NCBI GenBank assembly: GCA_963757605.1
Contig: CAVWSF010000003.1
Span: forward strand, 1-64,000
Source: JAICJC01 sp963757605
Lineage (GTDB): Bacteria; Actinomycetota; Thermoleophilia; Gaiellales; JAICJC01
Direction of reading: 5' to 3'
Length of the DNA: 64,000 nt
Shown: one piece after another, positions 27,163-35,655 of the stretch
How positions within the stretch are numbered: the stretch's first letter is position 1
How the letters are laid out: each line of letters begins with the position of its first letter
Notes under the pieces: generated by a model
What the model was told of the DNA's origin: nothing
The model's input: only the letters and a program-made list of their open reading frames with translations
Database searches by the model: none
Position numbers and translations under genes: made by a program

Positions 27163-28500
27163 ATGTCTGGCTGGTGGTTTGGATCGATCCTGTTCCTCAT
27201 CATCTGGGTGGCGATCGCCTTTTGGCCCGCGCGCGTCGCGGGTCGCAAGGGGCACAGCTTTTTCGGCTACTTCCTCTTCAGCCTGGTCTTCTTCCCTGCC
27301 GCGCTGATCGTGGCGTACATGGTTCAGGACACGGAGAGTCACGGCGTGACACAGGCGATCAGCGAGCCGCGGCCGAGCTCTAGCCCCGGCGGGCTGTCCC
27401 GCAGACGCCGGATCGCTGCGCGCACGCTGACCGTCGTGGCGATCCTGCTTGCGCTCGTCGGGATGATCGCCTACTACGTCGCGCACACGGCACTCGACCA
27501 GACCGGGTTCAAGACGATCTCGCGGAACATGATCGAGGACGACGCGATCCGGACGCAGGTCGCGAACGCCGCAGTTGACGGCCTCTACGACAATGTCGAC
27601 GTGCAGGCGGCGATCGCGGCCCGACTGCCGCCCGCGCAGAAGGGGCTGGCACCTGTCCTGGCCGGTCTGTCGCGCTCGGGCGCATATCGGGCAGCGGAGG
27701 CAGCGCTCGAACGGCCGCGGGCTCAGAACGCGTGGATCGAGACGACGACCGCCACACAGCAACAGCTCGTCAAGCTGTTGGACAACAAGTCGACGTTCAC
27801 CCACACCGAAAACGGGACTGTCGTGCTCGACCTTCGCCCGATCATGATCCAGATCGGCGACCAGGTGGTCGTAATCGGACGCGTCGCCGACAAGCTGCCC
27901 GACTCGGCCGGCAAGATCGCGATCGTCGACGCCAACCAACTGCAGACCGTCCAAACGCTCACGCGAATCCTGCGCGCCGTCGCCAACTGGATGTGGCTCC
28001 TCGCGCTGGCTGTCGCAGCCGCCGCGGTCTGGCTGGCCCACGGGCGTCGCCGGATCGAGCTCCGCGCCCTCGCGATCGGCCTGCTCCTCGTCGGACTCCT
28101 GATGCTGGTCGTGCGCCGAGCCGGAGGCGGCTACCTGATCGACCATCTCGCCAAGGACGACAGCGTCAAGCCCGCTGCACACAACGCATGGAACATTCTC
28201 TCGCAGACGCTCGCCGACCGCGCCTGGGTCTGGATCACCCTCGGCGCCGTGCTCTTGCTCGGCGTCTGGTTCGTCGGCAACACCAACCCTGCACTCCGTG
28301 CACGCCGCGCCGCACGGCCCTTCCTGCAGAACCGCCTGACGACCTACGGCATCGCCGCGATCACCCTGCTCATCCTCGCCCTGATCGCCCCCCTCTTCGC
28401 CCGCGGCTGGATCATGGCGACGGTCACCATCGCCCTCACAATCGTCGGAGTCGAAACCATCCGAGCCATCGTCCAACGAGAAGCACCCAAACCCACCTGA
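27163..28500 (+). CDS. Large hypothetical membrane protein
   Basis: 445 residues; ATG 27163 follows ACGGAGGTTCAC. The first 55 residues form a small two-helix unit (WWFGSILFLIIWVAIAFW and HSFFGYFLFSLVFFPAALIV) like stand-alone actinobacterial phospholipid-associated proteins. After a basic linker come a membrane helix, a roughly 150-residue extracytoplasmic domain (DDAIRTQVANAAVDGLYDNV onward) and four or five further helices. The second part resembles a family of uncharacterised actinobacterial integral membrane proteins. It may be a natural fusion of two genes. The ZIP paralogue follows 152 bases downstream. Function unknown. Confidence 0.75.
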   Translation: MSGWWFGSILFLIIWVAIAFWPARVAGRKGHSFFGYFLFSLVFFPAALIVAYMVQDTESHGVTQAISEPRPSSSPGGLSRRRRIAARTLTVVAILLALVGMIAYYVAHTALDQTGFKTISRNMIEDDAIRTQVANAAVDGLYDNVDVQAAIAARLPPAQKGLAPVLAGLSRSGAYRAAEAALERPRAQNAWIETTTATQQQLVKLLDNKSTFTHTENGTVVLDLRPIMIQIGDQVVVIGRVADKLPDSAGKIAIVDANQLQTVQTLTRILRAVANWMWLLALAVAAAAVWLAHGRRRIELRALAIGLLLVGLLMLVVRRAGGGYLIDHLAKDDSVKPAAHNAWNILSQTLADRAWVWITLGAVLLLGVWFVGNTNPALRARRAARPFLQNRLTTYGIAAITLLILALIAPLFARGWIMATVTIALTIVGVETIRAIVQREAPKPT

Positions 28501-28652
28501 CTCACTGGTGACCTCTTGCCCTTCGCAGACAACAACGATGCACCCGTTGACGAACGCCACCACCCGCAACGCGGCGAATCTCCGCGCGAGCTTCCTCGCA
28601 AGCGGGGCCTCAACTCAACCGGCGCGGCGGTGAGAGGCGAGGAGGTCTAGAG

Positions 28653-29384
28653 ATGGCGGCCGCCTTCGGTTGGGGACTACTGGCAGCCTCCCCGCTCGTG
28701 ATCGGCGCGCTAGTCGCGCTCCGCTTCCGAATCCGCCTGCAAGTGATCGGCCTCATCATGGCCTTCGGCGCAGGCGTGCTGATCAGCGCCGTTGCGTTCG
28801 ATCTGGTCGATGAGGCGATCGGGAAGTCATCGGGCCACGGCTGGGTCATCGGCGGTTTCTTCGCCGGTTGCTTGGTCTTCTTCGCCGGCGACTGGCTCAT
28901 CGACCGCCTCGGTGGAGGCGACCGCAAACGTGCGACCGGCCACCAAGACAGCGGCTCAGCGCTCTCGATCGTGCTCGGGACGGTGCTCGACGGGGTCCCT
29001 GAGTCAATGGTGATCGGTCTGACGATCTTCGAAAGCGGCGCGGTGGGCGCCGCCTACCTCGCCGCCGTCTTCATCTCCAACCTGCCCGAATCAATCTCCT
29101 CCACCGCAGGGCTCGCCAGCAGCGGCTGGAGGAAGTCGCGAATCCTCTGGATGTGGGTGGCGATCGCACTCATCTCAGGACTCGCCTCGCTCGCCGGGTA
29201 CAGCCTTTTCCAGGACTCCTCGCCAAGCACCATCGCCTTCGTCCTTGCATTTGCGGGAGGCGCGATCCTCACCATGCTCGCCGAGACGATGATGCCCGAG
29301 GCATACGAGCACGGAGGCAAGCCAGTCGGCGTCGTCACCACGCTCGGATTCGCAGTCGCCTTCACGATCCATCTACTCGACTGA
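28653..29384 (+). CDS. ZIP-family metal transporter homologue, second copy
   Basis: 243 residues, the same length as and collinear with the protein at 17228-17959: LIMAFGAGVLISAVAFDLV, LDGVPESMVIGLTIFESGAV, FISNLPESISSTAGLASSGW, MPEAYEHGGKPVGVVTTLGF. The same replacement of ZIP metal-site histidines is present. ATG 28653 follows GAGGAGGTCTAGAG, matching the strong site of the first copy. It sits next to rnpB. Having two copies within 11 kb in opposite orientation suggests local duplication, but protein divergence indicates it is not recent. Confidence 0.82.
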   Translation: MAAAFGWGLLAASPLVIGALVALRFRIRLQVIGLIMAFGAGVLISAVAFDLVDEAIGKSSGHGWVIGGFFAGCLVFFAGDWLIDRLGGGDRKRATGHQDSGSALSIVLGTVLDGVPESMVIGLTIFESGAVGAAYLAAVFISNLPESISSTAGLASSGWRKSRILWMWVAIALISGLASLAGYSLFQDSSPSTIAFVLAFAGGAILTMLAETMMPEAYEHGGKPVGVVTTLGFAVAFTIHLLD

Positions 29385-29634
29385 TTCGCGGTCGGCAGCT
29401 CGTGGATTCCGGCGTCGCCGACCAAGGGACATCCCCGCCGAAGCGGCAAAAGGCGACCCACAACCAGACCTGAACGCTGCGCCGACCCTCGCCCTGCTCG
29501 TTCCGATTCGGTCCGGCGGGGGCGCGTCGGAGGGCCCAGACCCCAACTCAAATTGCCTCGTTGAGCCAAAGTCGACCGGTCTTGAGAACCGGCCGCAGGC
29601 CAACGCTCGTGGGGGCTGGGCCTTGGCCCGAAGG

Positions 29635-29653
29635 TGTAAGCAAACGCCTTACA
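29635..29653. repeat. Palindrome TGTAAG-N7-CTTACA, copy 2
   Basis: TGTAAG (29635-29640), spacer CAAACGC, CTTACA (29648-29653). Partner of the copy at 14322-14340; the spacers differ by one base. Confidence 0.7.
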
Positions 29654-29677
29654 CCGGTCGCGGCTACCGGAACGCTC

Positions 29678-29759
29678 TCCGCGCAACCACGCGGTTCTCG
29701 CGGCCGCCGGGGCTCGAAACGGGCCATCCAAGGCCGATCTCGTGATGCCTCGGTGATGC
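29678..29759. repeat. Repeat element A, copy 3
   Basis: Begins TCCGCGCAACCA and ends TCGTGATGCCTCGGTGATGC (29740-29759), identical in its last 20 bases to copy 1. It lies just downstream of rnpB as that gene is transcribed. Confidence 0.7.
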
Positions 29760-29778
29760 TCCGCGCTCCTATAGGAAT

Positions 29779-29806
29779 GGGAAAGCCCTGCAAAGCAGGG
29801 CTTTCC
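29779..29806 (-). terminator. Terminator hairpin of rnpB
   Basis: Perfect stem GGAAAGCCCTGC/GCAGGGCTTTCC with loop TTT on the minus strand, four bases beyond the rnpB 3' end. There is no long U-run after it. An almost identical copy stands at 14465-14492. Confidence 0.75.
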
Positions 29807-29810
29807 TTTA

Positions 29811-30150
29811 GCCGATCGATAAGCGGGATTCTGTCTGGGGCAGTCATCCATCTGGGCCGGCCGTCGCCGGCCGGCTCGTGCCACCTACCTGGAGCTCGGC
29901 GGGCCGCGTCATCGCTCCGCTTGGTGTTGCACCGGGTGGGGCTTGCCTAGCCGCCCACGTCTCCGCGGGCGCTGGTGGTCTCTTACACCACCGTTTCACC
30001 CTTGCCTCGGCGCCCGAGGGCGCCGGTCGGCGGTCTGCTCTCTGTTGCGCTTTCCATCGGGTTTCCCCGTCCGGGCGTTACCCGGCACCCTCGCCCTGCG
30101 GTGTCCCGACTTTCCTCGACGCCCGAGGGCGCCGCGACTGCCTGATCGGC
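29811..30150 (-). ncRNA. rnpB: RNase P RNA, bacterial type A
   Basis: Catalytic RNA of RNase P, which matures tRNA 5' ends. Read on the minus strand: GCCGATC at the 5' end (P1) pairs with GATCGGC at the 3' end. The universal GAGGAAAGTC lies at 30108-30117, and ATGGAAAGCGCAACAGAGAG and GGGTGAAACGGTGGTGTAAG follow. ACAGAATCCCGCTTATC at 29819-29834, next to the 3' end, is the universally conserved 3' segment. Length (about 340) suits actinobacterial type A. The ends are set from the P1 pairing. It is followed by a strong hairpin terminator. Confidence 0.93.
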
Positions 30151-30172
30151 TCCGTGAACACTACCGGTCGGA

Positions 30173-31240
30173 TCAGCGCCGGGTGGGCGGCGCGACGAGC
30201 TCCTGCCAGATCGCGGTGCGCGCTTCGAGGCCGGCCTCGGAGGGGTCGGAGAACCCGAGCGCGACCGGCGGGAGCGCAGGCGGGTAGACGGCGGGGTTGG
30301 TGAGGAGCTTCGGCGGGAGCGCGAACGTGGCCTCGCCGACCGGGGTCGCCCGGCCGGTGCGCACGGTGTCGCGGGCGGCGACGAGCGGGTCGAGGGCGTG
30401 GTTCAGCCAGGCGTGGGCCGACACCGGGTCGGGGGCGAACTCGGGGATGCAGAGCAGGCGCGGTCGGGCGACGGTGCCCTCGGGCGGGACGACGAAGCGC
30501 ACGCCGGCCCTCGCGTCGCGGAACCCGAGGCCGGTGCACATGACGGCCAGGCCGCCGTTCAGGCGGGCGCGGTCGACGGTGCCGCCGACTCCGATTCGGG
30601 GGCGAACGGACGTGAGGAGGGCGCGCGCATCGTCCAGGTCGCCGCTGGCGGAGGAGTTCCAGTCGTGGCCGGTGGCGACGAGCGCCGCGCCGATCACCGT
30701 CACGGCGTCGTCGGGCACGCCGACCTGGCCGGGGAACGTGGTCGCGAGGTCGAAGAAGTCGGCCCAGCTCGACGGGCCGGCGGCGCCGGCCCGCGCGGCG
30801 AGCGCGAAGCCGACGACGGTGTAGTCCTTGGGGACGCTGTGCGCGCCGCCCGAGTCGAATGACGGATCGTCGAAGGGCGGCTCGAGCAGCTTGCGGTTGG
30901 CGATCAGCGTCCGGTCGAGCGGCTCGACCCGCTTCGCGGCGATCAGGGCGGAGAGGGTCTCCTGGTCGAGGAGGAGGACGTCGACGCTCCCGGGCGCGAA
31001 GTCGGCGCCGGGGGGCGCGATCATGGTCACCTTCACGTTGAACCGCTTCGTGAACTCCGGGACCGAGGCCGCGGCCATCGATCGCGGCGGCACGCCGAGC
31101 AGGAGCTCGGGGTCGGGCACCTGCGCATTCGGGCCGCGGGATGCGAACGTCTCCGGCGCGGCGCTGCTACCCGGCCGCGAGCAGCCGGCGAGCACGAGCG
31201 GCGCCGCGGCGGCGAGCAGCTGACGGCGGGTCAGGCGCAC
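30173..31240 (-). CDS. Extracellular solute-binding lipoprotein (PotD-like)
   Basis: 355 residues. The N-terminus has a twin-arginine-like MRLTRRQLLAAAAPLVLAGC with lipobox LAGC, so it is exported folded or unfolded and lipid-anchored. The body is a two-lobe periplasmic-binding-protein fold with VDVLLLDQETLSALIAAKRV, HSVPKDYTVVGFALAARAG and WADFFDLATTFPGQVGVPDD, like spermidine/putrescine-type binding proteins. No ABC permease or ATPase is nearby, so it is an orphan. GTG 31240. Its 3' end lies 22 bases from the 5' end of rnpB on the same strand. Confidence 0.8.
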   Translation of the reverse strand: MRLTRRQLLAAAAPLVLAGCSRPGSSAAPETFASRGPNAQVPDPELLLGVPPRSMAAASVPEFTKRFNVKVTMIAPPGADFAPGSVDVLLLDQETLSALIAAKRVEPLDRTLIANRKLLEPPFDDPSFDSGGAHSVPKDYTVVGFALAARAGAAGPSSWADFFDLATTFPGQVGVPDDAVTVIGAALVATGHDWNSSASGDLDDARALLTSVRPRIGVGGTVDRARLNGGLAVMCTGLGFRDARAGVRFVVPPEGTVARPRLLCIPEFAPDPVSAHAWLNHALDPLVAARDTVRTGRATPVGEATFALPPKLLTNPAVYPPALPPVALGFSDPSEAGLEARTAIWQELVAPPTRR

Positions 31241-31285
31241 GCGCGGATTGTGGCAGGGACCGGCGCTTCTGGCCGGAGGCGTCCA

Positions 31286-31528
31286 TCAGGCGACGAGCCG
31301 GAGCGACGACTCGGCCGCGACGTCGTCGGCCAGCACCGACCCGCACTCGCCGCAGTGGAGCTCGACCCGCCCGCCGGCGCGCTCGATCGCCCACATGCGG
31401 GCGGCGCAGACCGGGCACGTCGGCCGGCGCTCGGGCCGGCGTACGCGCGCCTCGGCGAGTGCACGCAGCACCACGTCCTCGAGCGTCGGCTCGGAGGAGG
31501 GACGATGGGGGTCGTTGACCACGGTCAC
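31286..31528 (-). CDS. Small zinc-ribbon protein
   Basis: 80 residues. One zinc ribbon: CPVC at about 38-41 and CGEC at about 59-62, separated by a beta-rich AARMWAIERAGGRVELH. The GTG start overlaps the lexA stop (GTGA), so it is co-translated with LexA and presumably SOS-regulated. It may bind nucleic acid; function unknown. Confidence 0.72.
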   Translation of the reverse strand: MTVVNDPHRPSSEPTLEDVVLRALAEARVRRPERRPTCPVCAARMWAIERAGGRVELHCGECGSVLADDVAAESSLRLVA

Positions 31529-32154
31529 AGCCGTCGCAGCACCGCCTTCACGGTGCCGAGGATCTCCACTTGGTCGGGGAACATCGGCTCGAGCGTGTCG
31601 TTCTCCGGCTGGAGCCGCACCCGGCCGCCTTCGCGGAAGAAGCGCTTCACGGTCGCGTCCTCGTCGCCGACGAGCGCGACGACGATCTCGCCGTTTCGGG
31701 CATCGGTCTGCTTGCGGACGACCACGAGGTCGCCGTCGAGGATGCCGGCGTTGATCATCGAGTCACCCTTGACCGTCAGCACGAAGTCGGCGTCGGGCGC
31801 GAGCTGGTCGGGCACGGTGAGGTAGTCCTCGACCCGGTCCTCGGCCACAACCGGCGAGCCGGCCGCGACCTCGCCGACCAGCGGCAGGACGGTCGCGTGC
31901 GAGGGAGGGGCAAGCTCGACCACCGCGCCGCGGCGGGAGCGCCCGCCCTCGATCACCTCGAGCGCACGCGGTTTGGTCGCGTCGCGCCGGATGAGGCCGG
32001 CCTTGGCGAGCTTCTCGAGGTGGGCGTGGACGGTCGACGGCGACGTGAGCCCCACCGCCTGGCCGATCTCGCGCACCGTAGGCGGATATCCGTGCTGGTC
32101 GACGTGCGTGTTCACGTACGCCAAGATCTCCTGCTGTCTGGAACTCAGATCCAC
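31525..32154 (-). CDS. lexA: SOS repressor LexA
   Basis: 209 residues. Winged helix at the N-terminus: SSRQQEILAYVNTHV, GYPPTVREIGQAVGLTSPST, VHAHLEKLAKAGLI. C-terminal S24 peptidase: Ala-Gly cleavage site in VGEVAAGSPV, nucleophile Ser in KGDSMINAGILDGD and general-base Lys in DEDATVKRFF. It represses DNA-damage genes and cleaves itself when RecA is activated. GTG 32154 is chosen because AGGAGG lies eight bases upstream and the protein then begins at the conserved helix; a longer frame upstream would run through the operator. Confidence 0.95.
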   Translation of the reverse strand: MDLSSRQQEILAYVNTHVDQHGYPPTVREIGQAVGLTSPSTVHAHLEKLAKAGLIRRDATKPRALEVIEGGRSRRGAVVELAPPSHATVLPLVGEVAAGSPVVAEDRVEDYLTVPDQLAPDADFVLTVKGDSMINAGILDGDLVVVRKQTDARNGEIVVALVGDEDATVKRFFREGGRVRLQPENDTLEPMFPDQVEILGTVKAVLRRL

Positions 32155-32171
32155 CGGTCGCCCTCCTGGGT

Positions 32172-32185
32172 CGAACGTGTGTTCG
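32172..32185. promoter_or_regulatory. LexA-binding SOS box
   Basis: CGAACGTGTGTTCG is a perfect match to the actinobacterial/Gram-positive consensus CGAAC-N4-GTTCG, centred 24 bases upstream of the lexA start. It indicates autorepression of lexA and the coupled zinc-ribbon gene. Confidence 0.9.
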
Positions 32186-32345
32186 ATCAGAAGTGTTGCA
32201 GAGGGGTCGGACGGAGTCAAGGAAGCCGGGGGAAGGTAGATAGGGCTTTGCACGTCGGACTATGTGTGACGGGCGGTCGGAATGATGCGGCTTGCGGGTC
32301 CGGCTCGAGCGCAGTAGCGTCCGCGGCCGATCACCGGGAGGCAGA

Positions 32346-33215
32346 ATGACGGGTTCCTCGATCACCCACCAGCTCGGCGATCCAGCCGGGTTCGCAGTCG
32401 TCGTCCACAACGGCACGCCGTGCTCCCGTCTGATGCCGAAGTGGTGGGACGCCCCGGCGCGCGATCGGGGGCTGCGCATCATCGGCATCGATCGCCCCGG
32501 CTACGGCAATGCGCCCGCCGACCCCAACCGGTCCCTGGGCAGCATGGTCGAGGCCACGGCCGCGCTCATGGACGAGGTGGGCGTCGACCGGTTCGCCGTC
32601 ATCGGCGTGTCCGGTGGCGGGCCCTACGCGTTGGCCTGCGGCGCGTTCCTGCCCGACCGGGTAGTGGCGGTCATTTCCGGCGCCGGTAGTTCCGGATTCG
32701 ACGATGCGGTCGACGGCGCCGCCTGGGAGGACGAGGAGCTGACGCTGACCCGCGAGCAGGCGCTGCGGCCGACGCCGGAAGGGCGGCAGGCGCTGGCGCG
32801 CTTCTACGACCCCGAAGTCGAGAACCTGCGCAACGCCGATGTGGACGGCTTTATGCGCGCGGTCGGTGAGGACCCGGCGGCGGCCACGCCGGAGCAGCGG
32901 GCGACCGCCGCGTACGTGCTAGAGGCGATCCAGGAGGGGATCCGGCCCGGTCGTGACGGGTGGCTCGACGACGGGCTGGCGATTCTTCGGCCGTGGGGCT
33001 TTGCGCCGGCCGACATCCGCCAGCCGGTCGCGGTGTGGCATAGCGAGGACGACTCCATGGTTGCGTTCGAGCACGGCCGCCGCCTGGTGGCAGCGATCCC
33101 GAACGCGGAGCCGTTCCTGGTCGACGGGCTGGGGCACGGGGGCGTCTGCTGCCGCCAAGAGGTGCCGATGTTCGACTGGATCGCGAGCAAGACGCCGACA
33201 GCCGGCCGCGCCTGA
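32346..33215 (+). CDS. Alpha/beta hydrolase
   Basis: 289 residues. Oxyanion loop VVVHNGTPCSR, IIGIDRPGYGNA, nucleophile elbow GVSGGGPYALACG, acid in VWHSEDDSMV, histidine in VDGLGHGGVCC. A helical cap (residues about 130-210) covers the active site. ATG 32346 follows GGGAGGCAGA. Monocistronic and divergent from lexA. The substrate cannot be predicted. Confidence 0.88.
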   Translation: MTGSSITHQLGDPAGFAVVVHNGTPCSRLMPKWWDAPARDRGLRIIGIDRPGYGNAPADPNRSLGSMVEATAALMDEVGVDRFAVIGVSGGGPYALACGAFLPDRVVAVISGAGSSGFDDAVDGAAWEDEELTLTREQALRPTPEGRQALARFYDPEVENLRNADVDGFMRAVGEDPAAATPEQRATAAYVLEAIQEGIRPGRDGWLDDGLAILRPWGFAPADIRQPVAVWHSEDDSMVAFEHGRRLVAAIPNAEPFLVDGLGHGGVCCRQEVPMFDWIASKTPTAGRA

Positions 33216-33282
33216 GGCGCTGAGGGAATTGATCGCCGGATGCTAGGTTGCCTGGACTTAGGCACGATGGCCCGGAGGGCCT

Positions 33283-33894
33283 ATGCGGCGAGGGCGGACA
33301 CTCGTCTGGACGATTATCGGAAGCGTCGTAGCTGCCGTGGCGGTAGTACTCGCGTTGGTTCACCTTAACTCTGAGACGCCGCCGAAAGCAGCCTCTTCGC
33401 CCGTCCCTCCCAATTCAACCACTGCGGGCACAAAACCAAGCGAGCCTGCCCCGGTGGTAACTCCGGAGACTTCCAGTACGTCCTCATATCTCTCAGACCT
33501 GAAGCCTTCCGGGGATCTCGCCACGCTGGTAAACCCGGGCCCGGTCAAGATATCTGGATCGATCTACCCCAAGAGCATCTCGTTCTATTGTAGCGTCGGT
33601 GACCCAACTGCGTTTCCTGCGTATAAGCTAAAGCATCACGCTCGCCGGTTCCAAGCCACTCTCGGACTAGCGGCGAAGTTGCCCCCCAATTTCCAAGCGG
33701 GCGTAATACTCTATGGCGACGGGCGCACCCTCCGGACCTTCACTGTCGGCGCCCTTAAGCCAAAGACCGTCGATGTCAACGTAACAGGGGTCCATACCCT
33801 CCGGCTCGAATGCTTTGGCTCCGGTAACTCATCAACCGGTGGTGAGGCCATTGCTCTAGCGTGGGGCAACGCACATGTCTCAGGAGGACATTGA
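33283..33894 (+). CDS. Membrane-anchored secreted protein, NPCBM-like domain
   Basis: 203 residues. An N-terminal membrane anchor (LVWTIIGSVVAAVAVVLALV) is followed by a proline/threonine-rich linker (about 30-65) and a beta-rich domain beginning SYLSDLKPSGDLATLV and including SGSIYPKSISFYC, YKLKHHARRFQATLGL and HTLRLECFGSG, similar to NPCBM carbohydrate-binding modules. It likely faces the cell wall. Its base composition is visibly lower in GC than the flanks (more A/T at third positions), which may mark recent acquisition. Confidence 0.65.
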   Translation: MRRGRTLVWTIIGSVVAAVAVVLALVHLNSETPPKAASSPVPPNSTTAGTKPSEPAPVVTPETSSTSSYLSDLKPSGDLATLVNPGPVKISGSIYPKSISFYCSVGDPTAFPAYKLKHHARRFQATLGLAAKLPPNFQAGVILYGDGRTLRTFTVGALKPKTVDVNVTGVHTLRLECFGSGNSSTGGEAIALAWGNAHVSGGH

Positions 33895-34004
33895 CCGCGG
33901 AATGGCGGGGTCGTGCACGCCGGGGATCCGATCCGGGATTGACTTCTTCTCCGACAAGGACGATCCTCAACCTGCCAGATGGCGGAGGGAATTGAAGGAC
34001 GGTC

Positions 34005-35613
34005 ATGATGGACTGGCTGCGGGGGTCACGGGGTGCGGATGTCACGCTGGCGAGGTCCGGCGCGGTTGCCGCGGCCGCGATGGTGCTCGGCTTCTCGCTG
34101 TGGCCGGCGGTATCAGGCGCGCAGAGCACGAACGCCGGTCATCCGCGGAAGGGTGGCCCGAGGGCAGCCGTCGAGTGGGCCGGTTTCGCGGGGAACGCGC
34201 ACGCACGCGGCGGCGGCGCGCACGCGGCCACAGCCGTTCCGCCGGATCCGCTGGACGGCGAAGGTCGATCTGGCTCCGGATGTGAGGTTCGGGGCGCTGC
34301 TCATTCACTACGGCTCCCCGATGATCACCAGGGCGAATACGGTGGTGGTTCCGACCCGGGTGAGCGCCAAGGCGGGGTTCCGGGTGGTCGCCTACTCCGG
34401 GAGGAGCGGCGCCCGGCGCTGGTCGCTGAGTACTGACTACCGACCGCCTGCGTTCACCGGCGGCACTGGCGCCTTTTTGCCGCCGTTGCCCGCCGTGCTG
34501 ACGCCGCGCGCAACCCTGGCAGTCGCCGGTGCCGGCGGGACGGTGCTCATCCGCCGGCACGCCAACATGACCGGCGGTGCGGTGCGGCGGCGGGTGTTCT
34601 ACGGCGCCGCTCAGTGGCGGGCACACCGGTCCGCCTACGACAAGGCCGTGCAGATCACCACACCGCTGACCGCGGGATCCGACGGGTCGCTGTACTTCGG
34701 GTTCACCGTGACCGGCGCAACGCCGGCGCACCTGTCCAGCGGGATCGCCCGCATCGATCGCCACGGTCACGCGACGTGGATCACCGCCGCCGCGGCCGCC
34801 GGCAACCCGGCCATCGATGGCGTGGCCATGAACTGCGCCGCGGCTTTGTCGCCCTCGGGCACGACCGTCTACATCACCGTCACGAGCCCCACACGCGGCA
34901 TCCTGGTCGGGCTCGACGCCGCCACGCTCAAGCCCAGGTTCCATGTCACGCTGAAGGACCCGATCAGCGGCCAGCCTGCCTTCATCTCGGATAGCTCGTC
35001 CGCCTCGCCGACGGTCGGACCGGACGGGGACGTGTACTACGGCGTCCTGGAGAATCCGTTCCCCAACCACGATGACCGCGGCTGGCTCCTGCACTACGAC
35101 GCCACCTTGACCAGGGCCAAAACACCGGGATCCTTCGGCTGGGACAACACTGTCTCCGTCCTGCCCGCCCGCTCGGTGCCCAGCTACCACGGAACCTCGC
35201 CGTACCTGCTGGTGTCCAAGTACAACAACTACTTCGGCATTGGGCCGCACGGGAACGGACACAACCAGGTCGCCGTGCTGGACCCCCGGGTAAGCCAGAA
35301 AGACCCCTACGCAAACACCCGGGTCATGAAGGCCGTCCACATCATCCTGTCGCCCGTGCACGTCCCCGGCGAACCCGCGGGAGCCCGGTATGAGTGGTGC
35401 ATCAACTCGGCCGCGGTCGACTCCGCGGACGGCTCGGTGATCATGAACAGCGAGGACGGAACCCTCTACCGCTGGGACCTGGCGCGCAACGCCCTGGCCG
35501 AGAAGATCCACCTCAACCCGCCGCGCCCCGAGGCCTACACGCCCACCCTCATCGGCCCCGACGGCACCGTCTACGCCATCAACAACGCCACCCTCTACGC
35601 CATCGGGCGCTAG
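34005..35613 (+). CDS. Secreted PQQ-like beta-propeller protein, frameshift near the N-terminus
   Basis: About 535 residues. ATG 34005 (AAGGACGGTC upstream) encodes a signal peptide (ARSGAVAAAAMVLGFSLWPA, ending SGAQS). The reading frame must change between about 34170 and 34250 to join FRRIRWTAKVDLAPDVRFGA. From there the body is intact: repeated propeller blades such as SDGSLYFGFTVTGA, SPSGTTVYITVTSPTRGILV, GPDGDVYYGVLENPF, GPDGTVYAINNATLYAIGR. A secreted beta-propeller, probably binding or structural; no catalytic residues assigned. The frameshift sits in a GC-repeat-rich tract, so an indel error is plausible. Confidence 0.7.
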
Positions 35614-35655
35614 CGTCGTTCAGAGCGGATGAGCCCCCAGGGGGCGGGCAACGAC

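Larger units (their letters stand above)
29385..29778. other. Gene-free region between ZIP copy 2 and rnpB terminator
   Basis: About 394 bases without a supported gene. The right part, from 29635, is the duplicated block shared with 14322-14519 (palindrome, repeat element A). Nothing recognised in 29385-29634. Confidence 0.55.

Noticed and set aside
14465..30150. Integrative element with its own recombinase
   Set aside because: Direct repeats fit, but I found no tyrosine or serine recombinase, relaxase or replication gene between them. It is kept only as a hypothesis in the findings.
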